Origin: Zopfochytrium polystomum
Lineage: Eukaryota > Chytridiomycota > Chytridiomycetes > Chytridiales > Chytridiaceae
Assembly (NCBI GenBank): GCA_025765615.1
Contig: JAIVFJ010000033.1
Span: 283,501 to 347,500 of the forward strand
DNA length: 64,000 nt
Reading direction: 5' to 3'
Below are positions 42,375 to 54,786 of this stretch, piece by piece. Below the pieces are notes generated by a model. The model saw nothing but the letters and a program-made list of their open reading frames with translations. It made no database searches and had not been told where the DNA came from. Within the stretch, counting starts at the first letter, position 1; every line of letters begins with the position of its first letter. Made by a program: the position numbers and the translations under genes.

Positions 42375-42485
42375 GATGTCAGGAACAGGGCAGGACAGGA
42401 CAAGGCAGACAAGGAACTGAGAGGAGTGATGATTGTATTGGAAACAATAATTCACTTGAGGGATGGGACAGGTCCCCCATCCCCC

Positions 42486-42492
42486 TTTTATA
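42486..42492 (-). promoter_or_regulatory. TATA box of the chromovirus LTR
   Basis: TATAAAA in element orientation, 28 bases before the predicted transcript start, and 110-220 bp downstream of the heat-shock-element array. Same motif in the 3' LTR at 37534-37540. Confidence 0.8.
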
Positions 42493-42602
42493 CCTTTTGA
42501 GGGTCTTCCTTGTCAAGACTCAAAGAAAGTTCCAGAAAGAGCAATTAGTAATACAATGATACCAATGATACCAATGACAACAAGACAAGTCAGGAAAGCA
42601 AA

Positions 42603-42712
42603 GAAGGTTCCAGAAGGTTCCACAAGGTTCCATGAAGGAATGTTCTAGAAGGTTCCAGAAGGTTCCAGAAGGTTCCATGAAGGAATGTTCTAGAAGGTTC
42701 CAGAGGTTTCCA
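42603..42712 (-). promoter_or_regulatory. Heat-shock-element array in LTR U3
   Basis: About 110 bp built from alternating GAA and TTC triplets separated by two bases, i.e. the nGAAnnTTCn consensus bound by heat-shock factor trimers. The unit GAAGGTTCCA recurs, and TTCTAGAA, the ideal core, occurs twice. One block contains eight contiguous alternating triplets without a mismatch. The same array is in the 3' LTR at 37651-37760. It lies upstream of the TATA box in element orientation, so heat or stress induction of the element is predicted. Confidence 0.75.
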
Positions 42713-44242
42713 GAGGGTGATTCATAACAATTCTGACCATCGAAGCTCAACCCTTGCCTCTTCCTAAAAAAAAAAAGCTAGGGAATCCAGACTTTATGGC
42801 AGTCCTACTGTTTGTAGATGATATGCTGACATTCTATTATGCCTCACAAAGGCGAACTTTGAGAAGTTCTGGACTCACCTGAATGCTACTTTTGAGCTGC
42901 GTGATGTGGGCAGGCTGGAGCCCTACATTGGTATTGGTGTCGACAGGACTGAGAGAAGGGGGAGATTCAATAGAGCAGCTCATCGAATTTCCATGAGTTC
43001 CTGACCAGATTTGGGATGGAGGATGCCAAGACTATTGTAAACAGTCTACTCTGAGTGAGTGAGTGGAAGGAGTGAATGAACTGTGGGTGGTCCTTCTCCC
43101 CAACTTGGAGAGAAAGAAAAAAAAAACTCTGTTATGAATTATTGATACATGATGATGATATGCACACTGTAATAGTTGCTGGGCAAGTGTGACTGGAACA
43201 GGGTAAAAACCTCTCCTATACTATCTGCTTGAGCAGAGGAGGAGGAAAACTGTTGACACCAGGTTTCTGTTCCACTTAATACTCAGAGTATTTGTCATCA
43301 GCGCAAGCCAGTGCCCAGGTCTGCATTGGCAGTGGCTTGCTCTCCCATGGGCATTGTGAGAACGATAATTGACAGTCACAATAGGTTCGGGTCTGTCTTG
43401 TGCCTCTTGCTGCAAACCAGTCAGTTCCACCTAACAACTATCTCCACCCAGATGGTGCCAGGGCGTGTTCTGGAGAAGCGTGGTGAAGAGCCACGAATGG
43501 AGAAGCCCATGCAAGAATTGGTGGGCTGCTTGAATTTTCCAGCAGTTTGGACTTGACCGGACTTATTGTTTGCTGTTGGACAGTTGGGCCAAGTTATGGC
43601 CAACGCAACAGACAAACACTGAGGGGCAAGTCTAGACATGCTAAGCTATGTCAAGGGAACTGCCAATGTTCCACTTGTGTTTTGATGAGGCAGCAAGATG
43701 GAACTTGTGGGATGCTCTGATTCCGGCTTTGCCTCAGACAAAGTGTCTGCAAAGTCTGTCTATGGATTTATATTCTTCCTTGGAAACTGTGCTTATAGCT
43801 GGAGGAGCAAACGCGCAGCCTCGGTTGCAATGTTGACAACAGTGGCAGAATTGGAGGGCCTCTTGGAGGCAACGAAGGAAGTGATTTGGTTGCGCGGACT
43901 GTTGGGGGAGATTGGTCTCCCTGATACAGGGCCAACCACTATCTACGAAGACAACACCTCAGTCGTCAAGACAGTGACAGGGGACTGGAATCTCAAGTGT
44001 ACCAAGCACGAAGCAGTGAAGGTTGAATTCGTGTGGGAGAAAATCCAGCTTGAGAAAGTCATCTCTGTTGAGCACAAGTTGACAAGAGAGATGGTTGCGG
44101 ACATTTTTACCAAGTTGTTGGGACCCTCTGTGTTCAGGAAACATGCAGAAGCATTGGGACTTTGATTTAGTGGGTAAAAGGGTGTCACACACGAGGGGGA
44201 GTGTTCTGTTGCTCTGAAAGGACGCCTTGTCAGAGAAAAAAA

Positions 44243-47120
<2,878 letters not shown>

Positions 47121-47369
47121 AAAAAACAAGCCACAACACACATCGCGATCGGTGGCGCGACCCGTCGGCATCTCGTCTGTGTCTGTCTGTCTGCAAGATT
47201 AACTTTTCAAGTCGTCCCTTTCTTTGGCTGGCACTTTGAAAAATGAGATGATGATGATGGGTAGAGCGCTCATGACGCATTCGCGGTTCTGCATCACTGC
47301 TGCTTCCTTTGATCGGAGTCGCAGGCCACCGAGCCCCTTATAAACCACATGCTAATCTTGTCGACACGC

Positions 47370-49316
47370 TCAACGACGACAAACAGTCGAAACGAGCTCC
47401 CCATCTCCCATCATCAACAGAGTCGCGGCAGCGTAAGTCTTTGGCTTGCCGTCCCTGCCGACGTCCTGGACTTTGAATTGAAACCGCCGCAGCAGCTCCA
47501 CCAGAACAAATACAATCTCCATCTCCGCAAAGTTCTTCCCCAGGCACATCCGCGGTCCCGCGTTGAACACGTTGTACTGGTACGGCGACGGCGAGTGCGT
47601 CATCTCCAGCCAGCGGTCCGGACGGAACTCGCGCGCGTCCGACCCCCACAGCTTCATGGACCGGCCCTGGGCGTACGGGGACCACCACACCTTGGTGCCA
47701 GCCGGGACCCGCATCCCGTTCGGCCACACGTCGTCCGCGACCGCCTCCTTGACGTTGACCGCCACCGGCGGGTACAGCCGCATCGTCTCGCACATCACCG
47801 CGTTCGCGTACGGCAGCCCGCGCAGCGCGTCATACGACAGCGTCTCCCCCGCCGCGAGCCCCGCCGTAGCGGCGTCGACCTCCTCGACGAGCCGCGCCCG
47901 GACCGCCGGGTACCGTTCCAGCATCAGAAAGGCCCACGACAGCGCCAGGCCCGTCGAGTCCCGACCCGCGAAAATGTAGTTGAGGAGCATCTGCGCAAGC
48001 TCGGTGCTGCCGATCGGCTTGCCGTCGTCGTCCTGCATCCGCGCGAGCATCGTCAGCAGGTCCTTGGACGCCAATGCGTCCGACGAGGACGCGTCGCGGA
48101 GCCGACGCTCGATGATGTCGTTGGTGAAGTTTCCGACGACTTTGACGTCGTCCTGAAACTGGCGCCCAAGCGACGTAAACGGCTCGACAAGCCTGTAGAA
48201 TGGGTACGCGAATCGTAGCCGGATGTTGACTTGAGTGCGGTCGAAGCTCACTGCAAACGCAGGTCGTTCCGATGCTTTCAGAGAGTTGATTTCAGTCTGA
48301 GAATAGACATTAGAGAACAAAGACTCAATTAGGAGACGTTTCTCACTCCGAACGCGACTTTGCAAAAGCCGTCCATCGTAAACCGAAGGAAGAGGTCCAC
48401 AAGGTTCACTGTTGTGCCATTTTCTGCCGCCGCGTCCAAAACGCTCACAAGGGAAATCATTGATTCCGAAAATGCTTGGGATACCAAGGTTTTGAAATTC
48501 TGAACGCAACCAGTGCCAGTTAGTCGACCGTAGGCGTTAGACAACAGGGGAAGACACCACATTTGACACCAACCTTGACCGTGAAAAGGTGCGATGAAAG
48601 TTTTCTTTGCCTTTTCCACTGCTCGCCGTCGGCATTGAATATTCCGTTACCGAGCAGCTCACGGAAATTGGAGCGAAAGAATTCACCCTTTCGAAGGGGT
48701 AGGTGAGGTTGAGAAAGTGAGTTCAGGGCTCTCTGATCACCTTTTTGTAGTTCTCCATTTTCGTTTTCAGTATGTGCTCCACGAGCAACGGATCAGAGAT
48801 AATTAGGTTTGGTTCTGTCATTGTCGGAGTAAACACGACGGGCTCATGGTTGCTTGCTTCAAGTGCGTCTTTGGTGGTGGTGCAGGTTAGTTGGAAGACA
48901 ATGGCCATAGATCCACCTCCTCCGAAATCCTGCATGGGTTCCCTTCCCACTCCTTCCTCTCGCCCTCACGAAAGCAAAGGTAAACGCGTACCGGAAAAAG
49001 CGTCGTGAAGCGTGTTGAAGCTCTTCAAGGCGGCAACAAGAGATCCTATAATCGGAAGGGATCCGGGAAACCTTGCAGTGTTGCGCAGAACAAACGTATT
49101 ATTCGAGTGGTGAGGCGAGGAGAAATGACGGTCTGAAGAAAGGAGACCATACTCTCCGCCGCGTTTTCACCTCTTCAGGTCTTTGGAGAAGATCCAGCGG
49201 GTCGGGAAGACGGTGGATTTGAGCAACCGGTAGAGCGAGTACGACGTGACGGCGGCGGCGGCGACGAAGAGGCCGGCGCGGAACGCGCCCGCGGCGACAG
49301 GAGGAGGGCGTTGCAT
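47370..49316 (-). CDS. Cytochrome P450 no. 2
   Basis: Six exons: complement(49171..49316), (48992..49071), (48741..48868), (48574..48687), (48347..48499), (47370..48296); 515 aa, intact. Anchor FVAAAAVTSYSLYRLL, hinge RFPGSLPIIGSLV, C-helix WKRQRK, I-helix AGRDSTGLALSW, ExxR CETMRLYPPVAVNV, FRPDRW, heme loop FNAGPRMCLGKNFAEME with the Cys ligand. Membrane-bound class II monooxygenase of the CYP4/CYP52-like type; substrate unknown. Splice positions and phases (2, 1, 0, 0, 0) equal those of P450-1 and P450-3. It is the closest relative of the pseudogene at 58193, including the sequence just upstream of the ATG. Second-most divergent of the cluster, with Ser-Thr instead of Thr-Thr in the I-helix. 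Confidence 0.94.
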
Positions 49317-49625
49317 TGGCGGCTGAGTTTTTTGGCGGGTCGGATACACGACGGATATACGACCAAAGCCATCCTTGGCGGGCGACCAAATTATTTCCTT
49401 ATTTGGATGTCACATGATTACGTTACACGTTATCTGCCCAACCACAACAAATCGTTCCGCTTGAGCCAGCAACAATGGTCAGCAGCTGCAACAACAAGGA
49501 GGGAGGAGATAAAATACCTGGTTCGTAATGGTGAGCTTTCGGAGCACACATCCCCGCTACCCGCAGGAAAAAAAAGTGTTACTCCGTTGGAATGTGTTTC
49601 TTTCTTGCCACCCAACATACACAAC
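49317..49625. other. Intergenic region between P450-2 and P450-3
   Basis: About 310 bp holding the P450-2 promoter and P450-3 3' end. No distinct element recognised; the part next to the P450-2 ATG is conserved upstream of pseudogene P450-4. Confidence 0.6.
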
Positions 49626-51579
49626 TCAAGTACGGCGGCGAGTCACGCTCGCGAGCAGTTCTCCCCCCTCCATCGCCAGCGTCGCCGACACCGTGTACGT
49701 CTTCTTCCCGCCCGGCCCGTTCCCGATATCGCGCACCCCAAAGCTGAACCTCCTCAGCAACTCGACCAACACAAACACGACCTCGATCTCCGCAAAGCTC
49801 TTCCCCAGGCAAATCCTCGGCCCGGCGTTGAAAACATTGTACGCGAACGCCGACGGCACCTTCGCCATCTCCAGCCACCGCTCGGGGCGGAACTCGCGCG
49901 CGTCCTCGCCCCAAATCTTTTTGGACCGCCCCAGCGCGTACGGGCCCCAGCTCAGCATCATGCCCTTGCTCACCGCCGCGCCGTTCGGCAGCACGTCGTC
50001 CGCGACAGCTTGCTTCATGTTGTACGGCACCGGCGGGTAGAGACGCAGCGTCTCGTGCATCACCGCGTTCGCGTAGGGCAGGCTGCGCACCACGTCGTAG
50101 GAGACCGTCGCCGCGTCGTCCATCCCGGCCGTCGCCGCGTCGATTTCGGCGAGCAGCTTGTCGAGGACGGACGGGTGCCGCGCGAGGAGGAGGAACGTCC
50201 ATGTGAGGGTGAGTCCGGTCGTGTCGCGCCCGGCGAAGAGGAAGTTGATCAGGTTCGTCGACAGCTCGGCGCGACCGATTGCGCCGCCGCTGGCGTCGCG
50301 CATCTGCATCATGTAAGTGAGGAGGTCGTGCCGCGCCGACGAAGTGGACGAGGCGTCCCCGGCGAGCTCGGCGATGCGGCGGTCCACGATGCTGTAGCTG
50401 AACTCGCGGATGACGGCGAGGTCGCGGCGGAACTGCCAGCCCGAAGGTGTGAGGAGCTCGACGAGCTTGGCGAACGGTACGACGAAGCGCTTGAGCAGGT
50501 TGATCTGCGCGCGGTCGAAGCTGGCGGCGAAAACGGGCCGCTCCGACGCCGTCAGGCAGTGAATCTCCGTCTTCGGGGGTTTTCAGGACGGTGAGTTTAG
50601 ATTTCCGAACGGGGAATGAACTGGGGGGAAAGCTGTGCTCACCCCGAAAGCAATCTTGCAAAAGCCATCCAAAGTAAAACGGAAGAACAAGTCGTTAAGG
50701 TTGACGAGCTCGCCACGTTCAGCCGCGCCGTCTAAAATGACAACCAGATCATGAATTTTTTCAGCAAAGGCGTGCTCGACGAAATCCCTAAAGTTCTTGA
50801 AAAGCGCGTTCGTTATTGCCTCGTGGATAAATGCGAACACAAAAAGTAGACTGCTCTTGCTCACCTTCACGTTGAAGATGTTCGCCGCAAGCTTTCGCTG
50901 CCTCTTCCACCTGGTCGCCGTCCGCGTTGAAGATGCCGTTCGCAAGAAGATCATGGAAGTTCCCGCGGAAGAATTCACCCTTTGTGCGTGTTTCGCATCG
51001 ATAAACCGCTCCTTCTCCTCTTCGCATTTCTGAAACCCCTCACCTTTTCGTACTTTTCAAAGTGGGTCTTAAAAACGTGCTCCATCAGGACGGGATCGTT
51101 GATCATGATCCCTGGCATGCTGTTCAGAGTAGAAATGATCATCGGCTGGTCGTCGTTCGCCTCAAAGGCCTCTGCGAAGCACGACATTTAGTTCTTCGGG
51201 TTGCACCAGATGGCACGAACGGACCACTGAACTTGTCATGCAGGGTATCGAGCTGCGAAACCAAGGTCAAACTGTTTCCGAGGATGGGCAGGTTGCCAGG
51301 GTATCTGGTAACAACGTGTGAAGAGCGTGTGTTCGAACGGCATGGGAGGCTTCCCCACATCCGAGGCGCGATCACGACTGTTGGACGATGATCGCTTTCG
51401 TTTCCACGATTCTGGTGGACTCATCCCTCAGCTCAGTTTTACCTTTTCAGCTTCTTCTTGTAGATCCACTCGGTGGGCAGCGCCGTGTACTTGAGCATCC
51501 GGTACAAGGAGTAGGAGGCCGTCACGACGGCGACGACGGCGCCGACGGCGTGGAGCCGACTGCTGGGACGACGAGCCAT
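49626..51579 (-). CDS. Cytochrome P450 no. 3 (one-base insertion in exon 4)
   Basis: Exons complement(51443..51579), (51225..51304), (51044..51171), (50865..50979), (50643..50795), (49626..50570). Anchor AVGAVVAVVTASYSLYRML, hinge RYPGNLPILGNSL, I-helix AGRDTTGLTLTW, ExxR HETLRLYPPVPYNM, FRPERW, heme loop FNAGPRICLGKSFAE. Exon 4 is 115 bp, against 114 bp in P450-1, -2 and -5: one extra G (50910/50911) between the codons for Gln and Trp of GDQ-WKRQRK shifts the frame until the next splice site. Everything else is intact, so this is either a very young pseudogene or a consensus error. Corrected length 518 aa, most similar in the last exon to P450-5 and -6 (all GPGGKKTY near the end). Confidence 0.9.
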
Positions 51580-52505
51580 TGAGGAAGTGGGCAACCGGGA
51601 CGCTCAGTTCTGGTTGGTCGTTAGTTCCGTGCCGAGAATTCACCCGTCACGTGGGTGGCTCAGCTTTTCCCCCCACTGATCCACTGTATGACCTAGGGGA
51701 AGTTTTGGGGGGGAAAATGGGAGATATCACTTTGCAAGGAGTTTAAAAAAAGCTAGTCAGCAACTTAAACAACTGCGATGTGGTAGTGATGCTTAAGAGA
51801 AAAAGAAATGCATGCATGTTTCGCGCGAGTGGGCCGAGTGGCAGTGGCCGCGCAGCGGCGGGTAGGTGAGAATAGCCGAAAAGCCTGGTTAGCAACTGCA
51901 GTGGGCAAGGCGACGGCAAGTGCCTCTACCCTGGAAGGACGGGGAATATGGCGACGAGGGTAGTGGAACACTCGTGGCGGACGACACGGAATGCAGAAGA
52001 CGACCTTGCAGCAGAAGAAGGATGCAGGAGCTGCACCGACTCCAGGAAATAAAATAATTGCCGCTCTGGAGGGAGGGTCGGGGGACGGGATTTCATTTAT
52101 GTATTTTTTGATAAGGAATGATGAGGTTGCGTGTTTTGGGACCTCAAACTCCAAAATCCGCCCGAGCCGCGGAGCCTGAAGGTCAAAGTGCATCCAAAAA
52201 CAGTGCCTTTTTCTTTTTTTTTTCTTCTTTTTTTCTTTTCTGCATAGACACGAAAGACAATTTTTGACAATTTTTGCAGGTTTTTGACAATCCCTCGGGC
52301 GGCAACAACACAACAACAAAAAAAAAAAAAAAAAAAAAAAAAGGAAACAGGGCTGGCGGCTTTCCCGCAGGCAGGCAAGAGACGAAGAAAAGCAAAAAGC
52401 AGCTGAAGCAAGGAAAACTTTCACAGCCGCGATGTCAAAGAGGGGACGTGGGAGAGGCAAGGACTATTCGAAGAGGGGATTTATAAGAAGAGAGATAAAC
52501 CCCTT
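51580..52505. other. Intergenic region with poly(A) tract
   Basis: About 920 bp between P450-3 and the RTA1-like 3' end. A run of about 24 A at 52318-52342. No gene recognised. Confidence 0.65.
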
Positions 52506-53353
52506 TCACGGCTTGAGCAAGTCCATCGACACCGCCACCGCAATATTATCTGTCCGCAAAGCGCGAGCCGGGTGGAACACGGCGAGCAGGTAGACCACGA
52601 CCGCCATGAGACACGGGTCAAAAATGTACATGAGCGCCTCGATTTTTGCAATCGAGCCGTCAAACCCTTGCCAAAACTCGATGACTCTGAACAGGGAGCG
52701 TACAAACACGATCAGCGCGCAGGCCACCTCGACCCAGAACACGCCGATCCAGTGGGCTCTGCCCGGGGTAGCGAGCCCGGCGGCGACGGCGCGGCGGTAA
52801 AACACGGCGGCGAGGACGAGGAAGAAGAGGAACGACACGACCTGGATGAAGAGACCCACGATCATGATTTTCACGCCCATGTCGGCCTGCGATGCGTTGG
52901 TGTCGGCCGAGACGAGGATGCCAGGACCCGCCGCCCTGCACGACGAACGACAGCACGTCGCAGCCGACAAAGATCCAGGCGATGCGGGTCGGCCGCAGCG
53001 GGGAGACGGACGGGTCGACGCCGGCGACGATGTGTTTGAGGATGAGGTAGAGCGTCGCGGCAAAGAAGACGGGGGCGATGACGATCATGGTCTGCTGCCC
53101 CGCGTACGGGCCGGTGTCGAACGGGCTTTTTTGCGGCGATGACGCGCGCGGTGAAGCCAAGGACCTCGAGGACGCAGCCGACGATGAGCGGGGTCATGTA
53201 GCCGGCCTTGAGGCGAACGGCTTGGACGGTGTGGATGATGAAGGCGATGAAGAAGAGGGCGATGATGATGTAGGCGCCCGGCTTGGAGGGCTCGAAGTGG
53301 AAGAGGGATTTGTCCCAGTCGAAGGAGCCGTCGGGGAGGTAGATGGGCTTCAT
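52506..53353 (-). CDS. RTA1-like seven-span membrane protein (two one-base frame breaks)
   Basis: RTA1-family proteins are fungal seven-helix membrane proteins linked to lipid transport and res­istance to toxic lipids or azoles. The start MKPIYLPDGSFDWDKSLFHF is followed by spans such as AYIIIALFFIAFIIHTVQAV, LIVGCVLEVLGFTARVI, MIVIAPVFFAATLYLILKHI, WIFVGCDVLSFVVQGGG (family signature D-x-x-x-x-x-x-Q-x-x-G), MIVGLFIQVVSFLFFLVLAA, WVEVACALIVFVRSLFRVIE and MYIFDPCLMAVVVYLLAVFH. The protein-like frame shifts twice: at six T (plus strand 53127-53132) and at CCC (52927-52929). Each is explained by one extra base, giving 281 aa, the family's normal size. Its place beside P450s would suit a detoxification or lipid cluster, which is inference. 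Confidence 0.85.
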
Positions 53354-53864
53354 AGTGTGCGAGAGGGTTGGGTGGGGGTGGAAGGAATGATAATGCGATA
53401 CGAAGAAACTAACTTTGCGAGACCACACTGTCCTTTTATACATGTAATGTAAATAGGCAAATGAGTAGGCTAGACCATGGCAGATCAGGCATTTTTTTTT
53501 GGTTTTGGTTTTTTTTTTCTTTCTTTCTTTCTTTCTTTTTTTTTTTTTTTTTTTTTTAGCTGCTCTGCAGCTTGCTGCTCCTGCCTGTTGCGTTAAGTTC
53601 CGTCTGTCTCGCGGTTGACCCAAAAAAGAAGAAAAAGGAAAAAGGAAGAAGGTGATGACAGGCGGATCCGTGACGCGCCCCCCATTCCCAATCGGCTCGT
53701 TCCGCCTGTCGGTCGGTCTCTGATTGCTTGCTCAGTTGGTTGCACATGGGGGAGGAGCAAGGAGAGAGTAGGGCGGGTCGGTCGGCTTAATTGGACACAG
53801 CCCCCCCACTCCAGTTCCGCTTGTGCCAATGTCCCAGGACGGTGGGTTTTGCAGGTGGAGAGGA

Positions 53865-53943
<79 letters not shown>

Positions 53944-54786
53944 GAGAGAGAGAGAAGAGAGAGAGAACCAAAGAACCAAAACCAAAACAAAACAAAAAAA
54001 AAACATAAAAAGAGGCAGAGGCAGCAACGATCGCACATGGATGGAACGAGAGAGTGGGTGATCGTGCACGTAGAAAGTAAGTTACACTGCCAGCACCTGC
54101 GCAATGTTTGGGAGCATGTTTTGGGAGCCGAATCTTAAGAACGAGGAATACTTCAGATCAGAGCGTACTCCGCGCAATCAATCAACTCCAACGAGCATGC
54201 ACATGGAAGACAGCAACGAACGTAGACGAGAAATGAACTCCTTATCGCTGATCGCCGACGAGAAACTGGTTGAGATAAAAACTCCATCTGTTCGCTGATT
54301 GCCGCGTGGCCGCTCCAGGTTTGTCGAGTGTTCCATCCACTCTTCGGACTGACTTTTTGCGTAAAGTGCTCCTCTCGGAAAAAAGAACGCCCAAAGACAG
54401 CCAATTCAAAGATAGGATGGTCCATGGACCCATCGATCACCTTCGTGCATTTGTCCAGAGTGTTTTGGTTCGAGCCCGGCTGGCTGGCTGTCCTCAGCAG
54501 CAGCTTGTGTCCAGCTCCTAGAGCTTCGCTTGGTTGCCTCGAAGTCTCCCCGTCCGCTTTCCGTTAACCTCCTTCCAGTACGGCGACACGACACCAAGAC
54601 CGATAAGCGGACGGGTTCTCTCGTGCGCGGTTTGAGAGAGCACCTGAAACCCAAATTACGCGCGATGTCTGTCCGCGGAATGTGCGATGTGTCTGTCCCG
54701 CGGCACTGTCTGTCTGTCTGTCTGTCTGCCTGTCTGTCGGTCTCCGTCTGCAATTTCCATTTCCTTACCTTACGACGACGACCGAT
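53354..54786. other. Intergenic region with microsatellites
   Basis: About 1.4 kb: T-rich/CTTT tract 53514-53558, AG microsatellite 53872-53962, CTGT repeats 54707-54740. The reading frames here are repeat-driven; no gene recognised. A start-proximal pyrimidine-rich stretch precedes the oxygenase gene. Confidence 0.65.
53872..53962. repeat. AG microsatellite
   Basis: About 60 bp of pure AG followed by interrupted AG/GAGA units. Confidence 0.95.

Larger units (their letters stand above)
37425..42729 (-). mobile_element. Intact Ty3/gypsy chromovirus inserted in the copia RT
   Basis: 5305-bp LTR retrotransposon on the minus strand: two 353-bp LTRs (37425-37777 and 42377-42729), open gag and pol, chromodomain at the pol C terminus. 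The 5-bp ATTCT at 37420-37424 and again at 42730-42734 is the target duplication and lies within the copia RT coding region. LTRs read TG..CA in transcription orientation (TGTTATGAATC ... TCCTGACA) and look identical base for base, so insertion was recent. The polypurine tract AAAAGGGGGAGATGA abuts the 3' LTR, and a self-complementary primer site abuts the 5' LTR. It is presumably still competent, which is inference. Confidence 0.97.
42377..42729 (-). repeat. Chromovirus 5' LTR (promoter copy)
   Basis: 353 bp. In element orientation: U3 with a heat-shock-element array, TATAAAAG box (42485-42492), predicted start AAGTGAATTAT (42447-42457), then a short R/U5 ending TCCTGACA. It is followed on the right by the target duplication ATTCT (42730-42734). 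Confidence 0.97.
33563..44165 (+). pseudogene. Copia gag-pol remnant, split by two insertions
   Basis: Pieces in order: gag 33563-34080 (MTDKEYENIPEYEALTGDWP and a UBN2-like LKEVYTTVTASRTMNTLERL); degenerate zinc knuckle CLNCGKPGHLRKSSW near 34240 with its last Cys lost; protease/GAG-pre-integrase to about 34740; integrase zinc region CNVCQRAKLTCLPF at about 34770; integrase core after the insert (KAIRCDNAKEFYLG, NRNLLDQARSALLDAW, about 35960-36180); RT from about 36900 (QSDICAAYLNRVMDEEVYM, CLLQKALYGTKQAGQIWY) to 37420; RT continues after the chromovirus with FVDDML (about 42815); RNase H YGFIFFLGNCAYSWRSKR and LVDGLT-like end EMVADIFTKLLGPSVFRKHA stops at 44165. Numerous frameshifts and stops. 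Confidence 0.85.
33222..44242 (+). mobile_element. Decayed Ty1/copia retrotransposon (host of nested insertions)
   Basis: A plus-strand copia-type element runs from about 33222 to at least 44242, interrupted by an insert at about 34950-35900 and by the chromovirus at 37425-42734. Order gag-zinc knuckle-integrase-RT-RNase H is the copia order. The left and right ends share TGAAAGGACGCCTTGTCAGA (33235 and 44215 onwards). At the right end the polypurine tract GAGGGGGAG directly precedes TGTTCTGTTG, the expected LTR start. A 30-bp stretch of the left end (about 33270-33303) reappears diverged at 47122-47153, so the right LTR seems split by the repeat array at 44243-47120. Many stops and frame breaks make it inactive. 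Confidence 0.8.

Noticed and set aside
47338..47793. Open frames antisense or frame-shifted to P450-2 (and similar ones over P450-3, -5, -6)
   Set aside because: GC-rich coding DNA leaves alternative frames open; only the frame with P450 motifs is supported.
54467..54490. B-box-like GGTTCGAGCCC suggesting a tRNA gene
   Set aside because: No matching A box or cloverleaf stems at the right spacing.
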